A stretch of DNA of 64,000 nucleotides from Chthonomonas sp. UBA2017 (GCA_002335425.1 DDCB01000019.1:1-64000); one strand, 5' to 3'; numbered from the stretch's first letter, positions 1 to 8,429 are shown. Program-made: numbers and translations. Notes: generated from the letters alone by a model not told the origin.

Positions 1-1751
1 GCCCAGAGCGAGTAGTCGAAGTTCGTCACTTCGTTGTCATCGTCCGAGTCGCCCACCAGCGGGGTCACGGTGCCGAAGTTGTAGTTGCCGAGCGGAGTCG
101 CCGCGCCCGAAGGATTCGGCATCGTCTTTCGAAGCCAGAAGCCCTGCTTGAAGCTCACGCGGTACGGAACCGTCACAGAACCCGGGACGGTGGCACTGAA
201 CGCACCCGTCACTGGATTGTAAGTCGCCGAGCCCGTTGCGATTTCGGTGTTCGCAGCATCGCGGAACGAGACCGGGATCGACGACGGCAAGTTCGCGCCG
301 GTGTTGTAAGCAGCCGTCAGCTGACCGAAGTCAACGGTGCCGGTCACAACGTTCGATCCGCTCAACAGGGCATTGATGTCGGTCGCGATGAACGCTTGGC
401 CAATCGATTGGCCGGCGCCGTTTCGCAAAATGACCGTTTGATAGAGCCAGCGACTATTGGTCAGAATGCCATCGTCGTTGTTGAAGATGCTAATGAACGC
501 ATCGTCATCGTAGCTGCCGTTGCCGTCGAGGTCAATCGGGTCGCCTTCTTTCATGATCACGGTATTGCCGTTAAAGACCATGTAAGAGTTCGCGTTGGGA
601 TCAGTGGCATCGGTCAATCCGCCGACGACCGTGTCGCCATTGTCGTTGATCGCCGAGAAGAAGAAGCAGACGCTGAATCCAGAATCGTCGCTCCAATTGA
701 CGCCCGCACCCGGGATCGCATCACCGTTCGAGGCGATCACGAGGCCGTTCTTGACGATCAAGTCCGATCGGTCGGCAGCCGCGGCACCGTCATTAAGCTC
801 GACTCGCAGGATGTACTCTGATCCATCCGGGCTTTGCCAGGTGGAGTTCGTGTCCGTGTAGAACCGATTGACGTTCGCCGTGTTCGTTGCGCCCGGAATC
901 GGGAAGCCTTCTTGGAAGAGCACGGTTCCGTTCTGGACCATGATCTCGTTTTGCGTCGAAACGACGGGCGATGCCAAGAAGCTGTGGATGATCGTGTTGG
1001 CTCCTGTCACCGAAGTTCGATAACGACCTGAGGACAACGAAGTCACACCAGCCGGGGTCCCGCCTTGCAATTGGCCTGCCGGAACGAAAGTCGCATCATC
1101 AAAGAGCACGCTCCCGGTCGTCGGATCTGTCATTCTGACAATGATCTCGCGCCCAGAGAATCCGGTGATGCCCGTGGTTCGGAAGGTCAAATCGCCGTTG
1201 TCAAGGATTTGGGTATCGGTGTTGGAGGTTCCAAAGTTGACTCCGGAGAGGCCCGGGATGGGAGTGCCTTCGCTCGCGATCAGCTCAAGCAGGGTGCCGT
1301 TCCATCGAACCGCAATTTCGTCGCTGTTTGTGGCGGCGGTGGTGTCAGCGCTGAACGCATATCGTCCGTCATTGAGGATTCGATAGTCGGCTCGGAAAAC
1401 GCCGGCGAAAGTCGCCCCGTTCGGCGAGACGTCGCCCTCTCGGACCACCACGCTCGAAGTCGAGAGGTCACCTAAGAGTAGAACATCGTCGATGCTCGTT
1501 GCGGCGTCGGTGTCCGCTCGGATCAAGAACTTGGTGCCGTCGGGTGTCATAGCCGGCCGGCCAAAAGGTTGGGTGTTGTTGGGCAGGGTTGCCGTTCCGG
1601 CGAACTTCACGCCCCCGAGCCCGGGCACATCAGAGGTTGCTGAGGCCTGAACGTTCGAATAGATCACCTTGGGGCCCAAGGCGAATGCGGTCATTGCCGT
1701 GGCTCCGGCAAGGGTAGCCAAGCTGAATCTCATCCAATTTTGTAGAACCAT
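1..1751 (-). CDS. Secreted NxxGxxAF tandem-repeat protein with dockerin-like tail, C-terminus cut by window edge
   Basis: The frame is open from an ATG at 1751 to the window edge (583 codons). It starts with a signal peptide (basic start, hydrophobic run ending near TAFA). The body repeats a block of about 80-100 residues with motifs such as ILNDGRYAFSAD, ILDNGDLTFR and INDNGDTVVGG, each followed by EGxPIPG-like segments; this matches the family called choice-of-anchor tandem repeat NxxGxxAF. The last visible residues, GDSDDDNEVTNFDYSLW, are the first half of a dockerin-type calcium loop, nearly identical to the tail of the protein at 16070-17269. The start is supported by AAGGAGAG just upstream. 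Its role is unknown; it is probably exported or surface attached. Confidence 0.8.
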   Translation of the reverse strand, partial: MVLQNWMRFSLATLAGATAMTAFALGPKVIYSNVQASATSDVPGLGGVKFAGTATLPNNTQPFGRPAMTPDGTKFLIRADTDAATSIDDVLLLGDLSTSSVVVREGDVSPNGATFAGVFRADYRILNDGRYAFSADTTAATNSDEIAVRWNGTLLELIASEGTPIPGLSGVNFGTSNTDTQILDNGDLTFRTTGITGFSGREIIVRMTDPTTGSVLFDDATFVPAGQLQGGTPAGVTSLSSGRYRTSVTGANTIIHSFLASPVVSTQNEIMVQNGTVLFQEGFPIPGATNTANVNRFYTDTNSTWQSPDGSEYILRVELNDGAAAADRSDLIVKNGLVIASNGDAIPGAGVNWSDDSGFSVCFFFSAINDNGDTVVGGLTDATDPNANSYMVFNGNTVIMKEGDPIDLDGNGSYDDDAFISIFNNDDGILTNSRWLYQTVILRNGAGQSIGQAFIATDINALLSGSNVVTGTVDFGQLTAAYNTGANLPSSIPVSFRDAANTEIATGSATYNPVTGAFSATVPGSVTVPYRVSFKQGFWLRKTMPNPSGAATPLGNYNFGTVTPLVGDSDDDNEVTNFDYSLW

Positions 1752-1910
1752 GATCTCTCCTTCCTGTCTTGGCAGGAAACAAACTAACAGATAGTATATG
1801 CTGAGAGCGTCGATTCAGAAAAGGGGGCGAAGCGAATTCGGATGCCCAAGCGCGACCATTTGTACTAGGTTCAAACGCCACGAGTTGTAAATCCCGCAAT
1901 TATGCTGGGG

Positions 1911-2210
1911 TCAGGGGCGAATCCCGAGGAGCAGGGTGAGCAGAATTCCGAAAAAGCCGAAGATCGCGCAGAGGAAGCCGGAAGCCGCCACCTCAATCTC
2001 GCCTCGGCGTTGCGCGGCGCGGCAGTGACGAATCCCCACGAACATGGCCACAAGGCCCACCATCCAAGCGGTGTAGGGAATCAAAGCGACAATGCCGAGT
2101 GCGAGCAAACTCGAACTGGAGGTCTTTTTGACTGTCGGAGTGACCCTTGGATAGGGGCTCGGGCCTCCGAGATGTGACCAATCTTGGGGCGTCGAATTCG
2201 GCTTTTCCAT
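1911..2210 (-). CDS. Small DUF4190-like membrane protein
   Basis: The product is 99 aa. A Pro/Ser-rich cytosolic start (about residues 1-32) is followed by two hydrophobic segments (about 34-58 and 75-97) separated by a short basic loop with the motif GIRHCRAAQRRGE. This short-tail, two-helix layout resembles DUF4190 proteins, which often carry a GHIARSQIRR-like loop between the helices. It lies 20 bp downstream of the redoxin gene in the same direction, so the two are probably cotranscribed. The function is not known. Confidence 0.6.
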   Translation of the reverse strand: MEKPNSTPQDWSHLGGPSPYPRVTPTVKKTSSSSLLALGIVALIPYTAWMVGLVAMFVGIRHCRAAQRRGEIEVAASGFLCAIFGFFGILLTLLLGIRP

Positions 2211-2230
2211 GACGTCCCTGGGATTCGCGA

Positions 2231-2881
2231 TCAGAAGAGAATGCAGCCCGAAGTCGGGACCTTCGGAGCGTAGCCCGGGTCGTACGGTTGCTCAGGCTGG
2301 CCCGTCAGTTGGGCGAGTTTGGAATTCAACTCCGTCAAGATCGCGTCGCTGTACCCCGGATAAATTTTGACGATCCGGCCGCTCGCATTCACCAAGATCA
2401 AATAGACCGAGCGCTTGGCGTTGTGGGCTTTGGCAACCTCGACTTCGGGATCAAGCAAGATCGGGTAATTCACCGACGTGACTTTAGCGTAACTCCGAGC
2501 GACCTGGGAATCGCCCGAATTGATGATGCCGATGAACTGCGCATTCGGGGCGTGCATCGTCTGAAGCCGGTTCAGAAGGGGCTGAGAGTCGAGGTTGCAA
2601 GGGCACTGATCCTTGATCAAAACGATCACGGCCGGCTTGCCAGGGGCGAGCGACTGAAGCGTCTGAACCTTGCCCGAGACATCTTTGAGCTGAAACTCCG
2701 TCAGCGGCTTGAGCTTTTGCGCGTCCGCATCCTCATTCATCTTGCGAGTCACCGGGTGCTTCAGCCAAGGCTGATTCGCCGTGTCGATCTGCTGATTGGC
2801 GTTGCGCGCCGAATAGACAAACAGCCAACCGGCACCAGCCAAAAGAAGGGAAGTCGGGATCGTGATCGTGGAAAGTTTCAT
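2231..2881 (-). CDS. Membrane-anchored redoxin (AhpC/TSA-like thioredoxin fold)
   Basis: The product is 216 aa. An N-terminal hydrophobic anchor (about residues 5-24) is followed by a thioredoxin-fold domain (about 60-200). The pattern FQLKDVSGKVQTLQSL then PAVIVLIKDQCPCN is that of AhpC/TSA or TlpA-type redoxins, with cysteines at about 93 and 95 as CPC instead of CxxC. A later segment, YPILLDPEVEVAKAH and RSVYLILVNASGRIV, fits the peroxiredoxin-like core. It is likely an extracytoplasmic thiol oxidoreductase. It sits in a four-gene minus-strand run with a Rossmann-fold fragment upstream and a DUF4190-like gene downstream. The substrate is unknown. Confidence 0.7.
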   Translation of the reverse strand: MKLSTITIPTSLLLAGAGWLFVYSARNANQQIDTANQPWLKHPVTRKMNEDADAQKLKPLTEFQLKDVSGKVQTLQSLAPGKPAVIVLIKDQCPCNLDSQPLLNRLQTMHAPNAQFIGIINSGDSQVARSYAKVTSVNYPILLDPEVEVAKAHNAKRSVYLILVNASGRIVKIYPGYSDAILTELNSKLAQLTGQPEQPYDPGYAPKVPTSGCILF

Positions 2882-2911
2882 GTCGACCTGGGGGCGCCTC
2901 CGCCACGTGAC

Positions 2912-3541
2912 TTAATTCGACGTACGGGCTTGATTCTCCTGGTGGTTCAAGAACTCTTTGATCGGAGTCTGGGCAAGATCGTCGCCGGGGCCGATCCGAA
3001 GAAGAGGCGGCAAGGGCTCGGTATGGGTCGCCCACCGAAGAATCTGGTGGGGCCGCTGGGCTCGGGTGGCCTCGTCGAGGGGATCGGGCCAGTCGATCGA
3101 AGGCGGGATCGTCCTGTCGGCGCTAGGTTGCTCCCACCGAGGAGCGTCTCGCATCAGATTCAGGATCGACGACTCGCCCAGCACCTCGGGAGGCAAGTGC
3201 TCTTCGCACCAGGCGGCGAGCACCGCCGACCGGTCGAGCCCAAGAGCCCGCTTCCCGAGGGATTTTCGCGCACAGTTCTCGCCGACCAAAAGAAGGACGA
3301 TGTCCGCGCCTGCCAAGGCCTCGGCCGAGTCGGGCGTCGAGATGATCTCATGCTCGATGTCGGTCATGCGGCACCCGGCGCGAAGAAATCGCTCCATGAG
3401 GTCGAGCCGCTCCAGGTCCGCGTCGTAAAGTCGGATCTCCATGGGGCGCTCGCCCGCATACGTCGCGAGCTCGGCCAGAACAGGGGGGCCGGCTCTCAGA
3501 CTCCCAACTCCAAGGACGGCGACGATTCGAGTGGACTTCAT
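2912..3541 (-). CDS. Rossmann-fold protein resembling the N-terminal half of GH4/malate dehydrogenase-type enzymes
   Basis: The product is 209 aa. It opens with a beta strand and glycine loop (RIVAVLGVGSLRAG), then an acidic strand end (EIRLYDADLERLDLM) and ADIVLLLVGEN, the arrangement of the NAD-binding half of family 4 glycosidases and lactate/malate dehydrogenases. Family members are usually over 400 aa and have a catalytic second domain; here the rest is short and Pro-rich, so this is either a truncated relative or a stand-alone dinucleotide-binding protein. It is the second gene of a minus-strand run (21 bp after the small gene upstream, 30 bp before the redoxin). No function can be assigned. 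Confidence 0.55.
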   Translation of the reverse strand: MKSTRIVAVLGVGSLRAGPPVLAELATYAGERPMEIRLYDADLERLDLMERFLRAGCRMTDIEHEIISTPDSAEALAGADIVLLLVGENCARKSLGKRALGLDRSAVLAAWCEEHLPPEVLGESSILNLMRDAPRWEQPSADRTIPPSIDWPDPLDEATRAQRPHQILRWATHTEPLPPLLRIGPGDDLAQTPIKEFLNHQENQARTSN

Positions 3542-3562
3542 CCCGGCATGCTTTCCGAAAAA

Positions 3563-3871
3563 TCAGCGGATAAAGTGGATCTTTGGGTTGTCCATGGAGT
3601 CCACGAGCATCAAGCTGGTCACGGGAAGCGGTCGACTTTTAGCGATTTCGCGAGCTTCGTCGAAGCTCACCTGGTCGATCCGCATCCCTTCGAGCCCGAT
3701 GTCATTCGCGAACCGAGAAGCCGTCAGGTCGGTGCTGAAGCAAGCCAGCCCGTGCACCCCCTGAAACATGTAGCAGGCATATTTGCCAGAAGCCGGATGG
3801 TGCAGAACACACAGGGTCTCCGGAATAGATTCCCCAAGTCCTAGAATCGGTCTTGCGAGTGTGTCGGTCAT
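3563..3871 (-). CDS. Hypothetical protein, 102 aa
   Basis: I chose the ATG at 3871, which has GAGGG five bases upstream, over an in-frame TTG at 3883. The protein is soluble with no signal peptide. It contains CVLHHPASGKYACYMFQG, FANDIGLEGMRID and an EAREIAKSRPLPVTSLML segment, which looks like an alternating alpha/beta domain of the kind found in small SseB- or DUF3110-like proteins, but I do not recognise the family with confidence. It is the first gene of a probable operon with the Rossmann-fold, redoxin and DUF4190-like genes. Confidence 0.6.
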   Translation of the reverse strand: MTDTLARPILGLGESIPETLCVLHHPASGKYACYMFQGVHGLACFSTDLTASRFANDIGLEGMRIDQVSFDEAREIAKSRPLPVTSLMLVDSMDNPKIHFIR

Positions 3872-3935
3872 GGTGGCCCTCAAAAAGGTCCTACGAAATC
3901 AGTGATACCTTTTCTGACAACGAATTATTCTGAAT

Positions 3936-5021
3936 TTACGAGTTTCTTTTGAAAAACCTTTTGTTGACGACGGTGCCCGGCTCCATCTTGCCCCGCATTT
4001 CGACGTGGCAAGGGGTTCCTTGGGGGATCGACGACTCAATAAACGCGAATCCTGCGCCACAGTCCATCATCGGCGAATAGATTCCGCTCACGATCTCTCC
4101 GACATCGCGCCCTTCGACAAAAACCCGCATTCCCGGGGCGACCAGACGCTTGGATTCGAGCTTGATGCCTTGAAGCTTGGTCGGTGTGCCTTGGGCTCGG
4201 GCCTGCTGGATCGCCTCGCTCCCCAAAAACGGCTTGGTCTTGCTGATCACCCATCCTAGCCCAGCCGCGATCGGGCTGAGGTCGTCGCCCAGTTCGTGGC
4301 CATAGAGCGGGAGTCCGGCTTCGACCCGCAAGGTATCGCGCGAACCCAGGCCACAAGGAACGACCCCAGCCGCAAGAAGAGCGTTCCACAAGGGTTCGGC
4401 TTCGCTGGCGGCGCAGATGAGTTCGTAGCCGTCTTCGCCGGTGTAGCCGCTCCGCGCGGCAAAGCATCGGACACCGCCTACGACCGGCTCGACAATTCCA
4501 AAGGCTGCGGCGTCCCGAAGGGCCTCTTCACCGCTCATTTTCACCAAGAGCTCGACGGCGCCTGGACCTTGCACGGCGATCATCGCGGTCGCCTCGGTCA
4601 TATCCTCGATCTCGACTTCGAACCGATTTTGCGCCTTCATCCACGCGACGTCCTTGGCGTGGTTCGAGGCGTTGACCACCATCCGAAATTCGGAGTCGTG
4701 GATTCGGTAAACAATGATGTCGTCGACGACTCCGCCTCGCTCATTGGGCAACATCGAGTACTGACCCGTCCCGTCCGTCAACTTCGAAACGTCGTTGGTC
4801 GTGATCCATTCGAGGTACTCCAAGACTCGCGCCCCGGTCAGGCGAAGTCGAGCCATATGACTGACGTCGAACATCCCGCACCCTTCCCGGACCGCTTTGG
4901 ACTCAGCGATGATGCCTTCGTATTGCACCGGCATCAGGTAGCCCGCAAAAGGCACCATCTTTCCTCCGGCTCGAACGTGGGCATCGTAAAGAGGAGTGCG
5001 CAAAAGGACGTCAGTGGACAT
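3936..5021 (-). CDS. gcvT: Aminomethyltransferase, glycine cleavage T protein
   Basis: The product is 361 aa. It transfers the methylene group from the lipoyl-bound aminomethyl arm of GcvH to tetrahydrofolate, releasing ammonia. The order of motifs is that of GcvT: LLRTPLYDAHVRAGGKMVPF, AVREGCGMFDVSHMARL, GGVVDDIIVYR, ARSGYTGEDGYEL, GLGSRDTLRVEAGLPLYGHE and the C-terminal barrel ending in KRFFKRN. The ATG at 5021 gives the usual N-terminus; a TTG at 5060 would add 13 unconserved residues and overlap pheT. gcvH and gcvP are not adjacent. It is divergent from pheT with only 38 bp between start codons, and its mRNA looks leaderless. Confidence 0.96.
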   Translation of the reverse strand: MSTDVLLRTPLYDAHVRAGGKMVPFAGYLMPVQYEGIIAESKAVREGCGMFDVSHMARLRLTGARVLEYLEWITTNDVSKLTDGTGQYSMLPNERGGVVDDIIVYRIHDSEFRMVVNASNHAKDVAWMKAQNRFEVEIEDMTEATAMIAVQGPGAVELLVKMSGEEALRDAAAFGIVEPVVGGVRCFAARSGYTGEDGYELICAASEAEPLWNALLAAGVVPCGLGSRDTLRVEAGLPLYGHELGDDLSPIAAGLGWVISKTKPFLGSEAIQQARAQGTPTKLQGIKLESKRLVAPGMRVFVEGRDVGEIVSGIYSPMMDCGAGFAFIESSIPQGTPCHVEMRGKMEPGTVVNKRFFKRNS

Positions 5022-5027
5022 ATCCGA

Positions 5028-5033
5028 ATTGTA
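5028..5033 (-). promoter_or_regulatory. -10 hexamer of gcvT, leaderless geometry
   Basis: TACAAT on the minus strand ends 6 nt before the gcvT ATG at 5021, with no Shine-Dalgarno sequence between. Transcription would start at or next to the start codon. A weak TTGATC lies about 15 bp further upstream as a possible -35. Confidence 0.5.
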
Positions 5034-5059
5034 CCGAGGGTTCGGTAAGATCAACCGCA

Positions 5060-7126
5060 ATGAAGTTGCCGATGAGCATGATTCTGTCGCTGGTCGAGAC
5101 CCGACTCAGCCCCCAAGAGGTAGGCGATCTCCTCACGATGGCAGGCTTCGAACTCGAAGGGATCGAGTCCGACGAAGCCGAAGCCGTCTTGGACCTGAAG
5201 GTGATGGCCAACCGAGGGGACGCTCTTTCGGCGATGGGAATGGCCCGCGAGATTCTTGCCAAAGACGCCTCGGCTCAGCCGACCGAGCTCTACCGGCGGG
5301 CGACTGGCCGATTCGAATCGCGGTCTTTCCCCGAAACGTCGCTCACGACGTCGGAGATCACCCGCGTCGAGATCGCCACCCCCAACTGCACTCGATATGC
5401 GGCCCGTTGCTTCCGAAATGTCCAAAATGGGCCCTCGCCAGAATGGCTCCAAAAGATCCTTCGTCAAGCCGGAATGAGGCCGATCAGCCTGTTCGTCGAT
5501 CTCACGAACTACATTCTGCTCGAGCTGGGTCAGCCGCTTCATGCGTTCGATCATGATCGACTCGTCGAAGGGCGGATTGTCGTTCGGCAAGCCCGCGAGG
5601 GCGAGAAACTCCGGACTTTGGACGGAGTCGACCACACCCTCCGACCGCATCAGATGGTGATCGCGGATGCCGAGCGCCCTGTCGCCGCCGCCGGGATCAT
5701 GGGCGGAGAAGAGACCGAAGTCTCCGATTCGACCCGAAACGTGCTTCTCGAATCCGCTCATTTTGCCCCGTCGAGCGTTCGACGGACCCGAAAGGACCTC
5801 GGCCTGAACACCGAGGCCAGTTACCGATTCGAGCGATGGGTCGACCCGGATGGGGTCGTCGCCGCGCTGGACCGCTTTGCCGAACTCTATGCCGAGATCG
5901 TGGGCCCTTCGGCCGAGATCGCCGCCGGGGGGATCGATCTGTATCCCTCCCCGGCTCGTTCGATCCAGATTCCGTTCCGGCTCGACCGATGCCGAACGTT
6001 GCTCGGCATGGAGCTGCAGCCGGACGAAGCCGAAACCGCATTGACCCGACTTGGCATGGCCGTGGATCGGTCGCAAGAGAGCTGGTCTGTTTCCATTCCG
6101 AGTTGGCGGCCGGACGTGGTGCGCGAAATTGATCTGATCGAAGAGGTCGGACGAGTCTGCGGCTATGACCGAATTCCGGAGAAGCTCCCGCAAGGATCGA
6201 CTCCGCTTGGAGGCACCTTCGGCCCGCTTCGACTGATCGAGCAGACGCGCGAGGTGATGCTCCGAGCTGGGTTCGATGAGATCGTCAGTCACAGTTTGCG
6301 CGACCGACATCCGTTCGATTTCACTTCAGATTGGCGGGTTGAAGTCCGAAATCCGCACTCGCCCGAGATGCGTATGTTGCGCGATTCACTTCTGCCTGGG
6401 CTCGCCGATGCCGCGCACCGCAATGGGCTTCGCGATCTGCACTTGTTTGAGATTGGCAAGGTGTTTGTCCAAGGCGATTACCAGATCGACGAGAGTCCGG
6501 AACTGGCGATCCTCTCAACCGGATCCCTGGATCAGCCTCATTGGGCGGGCAAGGAGCTTGTCCAAGCCGACTTCTACAGCATGAAGGGGGTCTTGGAGCG
6601 CCTTTTGGCCACACTCGGACTGCATGCCGAATATCTGCCCCCCAACGACCCGGACCGTCGACTCCATCCGACTCGTCAAGCCGGAATCTTGCTCGATGGA
6701 GGCAAGCTCTGGGCCGGAACTTTCGGTCAGATCCACCCCGATCTGGCGGAGGAGTTAGGGCTACCCCTGGGCACGATTTTGGCGGAAGTGGACTTGCTGG
6801 TTCTGGCGACGGAAGTGCCCGCCGAACCAAGACTCCACGACATCAGTCGCAACCCGTCGATCCGCCGCGACATCGCCGTCGTCGTCGAAAAGTCCGTGCC
6901 GTATCGAGACATCGAAAAGCGGATTGAAGGGGCGTGCGGTCAAATTCTGGAGAAGCACTGGCTGTTCGACGTGTACGAAGGTCCGAGCCTGCCTGAGCGT
7001 CATCACAGTCTCGCGATCGCGCTTCAGTTTCGCAAGCCGGGCGAGAACCTTACCGACGAAGAAGCGAACCAGGTGCGGGATCGAGCCGTTGAGGCGCTTG
7101 CCGAGCTTGGGGCGAAGCTACGCTAA
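5060..7126 (+). CDS. pheT: Phenylalanyl-tRNA synthetase beta subunit lacking the OB-fold tRNA-binding domain
   Basis: The product is 688 aa and pairs with PheS to charge tRNA-Phe. It begins MKLPMSM like other PheT, and has the NRGDALSAMGMAREI segment (about 48-64), the B3/B4 editing domain (about 105-270, with QPLHAFDHDRL and AAGIMGGEETEVSD), the B5 domain (about 300-370), the catalytic-like core with NPHSPEMRMLRDSLLPGL and HLFEIGKVF, and a C-terminal ferredoxin-like anticodon domain starting at HDISRNPSIRRDIAVVV. Usual PheT is about 790-800 aa: the EMAP-II-like OB domain normally at about 40-150 is absent, because TMAGFELEG runs within 20 residues into LDLKVMANRGD. pheS is 26 kb away. The 3' end overlaps the next convergent gene. 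Confidence 0.95.
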   Translation: MKLPMSMILSLVETRLSPQEVGDLLTMAGFELEGIESDEAEAVLDLKVMANRGDALSAMGMAREILAKDASAQPTELYRRATGRFESRSFPETSLTTSEITRVEIATPNCTRYAARCFRNVQNGPSPEWLQKILRQAGMRPISLFVDLTNYILLELGQPLHAFDHDRLVEGRIVVRQAREGEKLRTLDGVDHTLRPHQMVIADAERPVAAAGIMGGEETEVSDSTRNVLLESAHFAPSSVRRTRKDLGLNTEASYRFERWVDPDGVVAALDRFAELYAEIVGPSAEIAAGGIDLYPSPARSIQIPFRLDRCRTLLGMELQPDEAETALTRLGMAVDRSQESWSVSIPSWRPDVVREIDLIEEVGRVCGYDRIPEKLPQGSTPLGGTFGPLRLIEQTREVMLRAGFDEIVSHSLRDRHPFDFTSDWRVEVRNPHSPEMRMLRDSLLPGLADAAHRNGLRDLHLFEIGKVFVQGDYQIDESPELAILSTGSLDQPHWAGKELVQADFYSMKGVLERLLATLGLHAEYLPPNDPDRRLHPTRQAGILLDGGKLWAGTFGQIHPDLAEELGLPLGTILAEVDLLVLATEVPAEPRLHDISRNPSIRRDIAVVVEKSVPYRDIEKRIEGACGQILEKHWLFDVYEGPSLPERHHSLAIALQFRKPGENLTDEEANQVRDRAVEALAELGAKLR

Positions 7127-8231
7127 ACAGTTCTCGGCCGACCCACATCAGGAGTCCGGCCACAAAAAGGCTCCGAAAAACAACGGTGCCTGGAATAGGC
7201 TCGAACACGACCGGGTCAAACACAAAGACCGCTGACAAAATGCTTCCGACATAACCCAGCGCCATCAACGGCCCGCTACGATCTTGGGGCCCCTTCCAAA
7301 ACACGATGAGGTTGCCAAGGAGAATGAGGGAACCGAGAATGCGCGCGAGAGTCGGGAATGGCTCGACCTCGAACTGATGAAAGAGAGGTGGCACAGGGCT
7401 CAGCATCTCTGATTTGAAAACGAGCATTTGAATGTCCCTGTAGGGATAGGGTGGAGGTGAAGAGGCATAGACTCCAGTCGTGTACATGTGGTGGACCGCG
7501 AAGACGGCCACAGCTAGGACGCAGGCCCAAAATGCCCTGCTTTGAAACTGGGTTCTGGAGACTTCCCAGCCCATCGCTCGCATCGTCGATTCAAGAACAA
7601 GAATTCCGAACAGAAACGCCAACGTTTGGAACGGGACCAGCAAGGAGACGGTGAGGCTCATTCCCGCAAGGACGTACCAAAGAGGCGCTGTCTTCTTTCC
7701 CGGCCCGAATGCTGAAGCGGACTTACTCGCGGGTGCATCGGTCGCTTTGGCCTGATGAGGAAAGCTTCGGGCTACCGAGACTCGAATTGCTCGGGCATAA
7801 AAGGCCAATGCGGCGATTCCGGCGGTCGAGGCAATCAAGTAATGAGAATTCCAAGTCACGGGTGAAGGGGCACCATGAAAATTGCCAGTTACTTCAAAGA
7901 GGCAGAAGGCCAAGATGCACATGGTCAGAGCAGGCCCCAAGATGTCTTTCCGAGCCCCGATCATGAAAACAAATAGGAGGATGAAGGGTACGACCATCAT
8001 CTCGTACTGGAATCGCAACGGCCCCATCCAATAAGAGCAGACAACAGCCGAAAGCCCCGCCAGAGACGGCTGATCGGAGACTTCTCGGGCAAGCCAAAAA
8101 ACCAATAGGACCAGCACCGCTCCCCATGGCCTCGGGTCGAGGGGTGCCTCAGCCATCGGACCTTCAAGAGGGAGCAAAGTCCAAAAGCACCCCAAGATCG
8201 CCACGCCGAGCACGGGAGCCCATCGCTTCAC
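7050..8231 (-). CDS. Polytopic membrane protein of unknown function
   Basis: The product is 393 aa from a GTG start preceded by GGAGAG. It has about nine to ten hydrophobic segments, for example WAPVLGVAILGCFWTLLPL, WGAVLVLLVFWLA, MMVVPFILLFVFMIG and LIASTAGIAALAFYA, with a basic Ala/Ser-rich cytosolic loop near residues 155-185. No family motif is recognised. The last 77 bp overlap the end of pheT on the opposite strand; the terminal residues (SPQARQAPQRLDPAPG) look like unstructured read-on rather than conserved sequence. It is divergent from the dnaJ-hspR operon. Confidence 0.6.
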   Translation of the reverse strand: MKRWAPVLGVAILGCFWTLLPLEGPMAEAPLDPRPWGAVLVLLVFWLAREVSDQPSLAGLSAVVCSYWMGPLRFQYEMMVVPFILLFVFMIGARKDILGPALTMCILAFCLFEVTGNFHGAPSPVTWNSHYLIASTAGIAALAFYARAIRVSVARSFPHQAKATDAPASKSASAFGPGKKTAPLWYVLAGMSLTVSLLVPFQTLAFLFGILVLESTMRAMGWEVSRTQFQSRAFWACVLAVAVFAVHHMYTTGVYASSPPPYPYRDIQMLVFKSEMLSPVPPLFHQFEVEPFPTLARILGSLILLGNLIVFWKGPQDRSGPLMALGYVGSILSAVFVFDPVVFEPIPGTVVFRSLFVAGLLMWVGRELFSVASPQARQAPQRLDPAPGSLLRR

Positions 8232-8286
8232 AGCTTTTCTCTCCTCACGAAGTTCAGTCTACATCCAAGATGGGTCTTTAGAACTC

Positions 8287-8307
8287 ATTGAGTCTACTGA
8301 GCTCAAT
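8287..8307. promoter_or_regulatory. Second HAIR-like inverted repeat
   Basis: ATTGAGT, seven bases, then GCTCAAT: the same 7-7-7 geometry and TTGAG/CTCAA core as the HspR-associated inverted repeat (CTTGAGT-N7-ACTCAAG). It lies between the divergent membrane-protein gene and dnaJ, 122 bp upstream of the HAIR at 8409. It could bind HspR with lower affinity. Confidence 0.55.
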
Positions 8308-8346
8308 CATCGATGTTCATGAGCAGCTTTCGCTTGACTTCGTGAT

Positions 8347-8358
8347 GTTCAATTGAAC
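8347..8358. promoter_or_regulatory. 12-bp perfect palindrome in the dnaJ upstream region
   Basis: GTTCAATTGAAC is a perfect palindrome between the two HAIR-type sites. It shares the TTGA/TCAA words of HAIR but not its spacing. Any function is speculative. Confidence 0.25.
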
Positions 8359-8408
8359 GAGAATCACCCAGATGATGCAACCAAATTCGACTCCGAAGCG
8401 TTAACACA

Positions 8409-8429
8409 CTTGAGCGTGATGCGCTCAAG
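8409..8429. promoter_or_regulatory. HAIR operator (HspR-binding inverted repeat) upstream of dnaJ-hspR
   Basis: CTTGAGC-GTGATGC-GCTCAAG, a perfect 7-bp inverted repeat with a 7-bp spacer, matching the known HAIR consensus CTTGAGT-N7-ACTCAAG at all but the inner base of each arm. It ends 12 bp before the dnaJ ATG, and hspR is the second gene of the operon, so negative autoregulation is expected. Confidence 0.9.
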
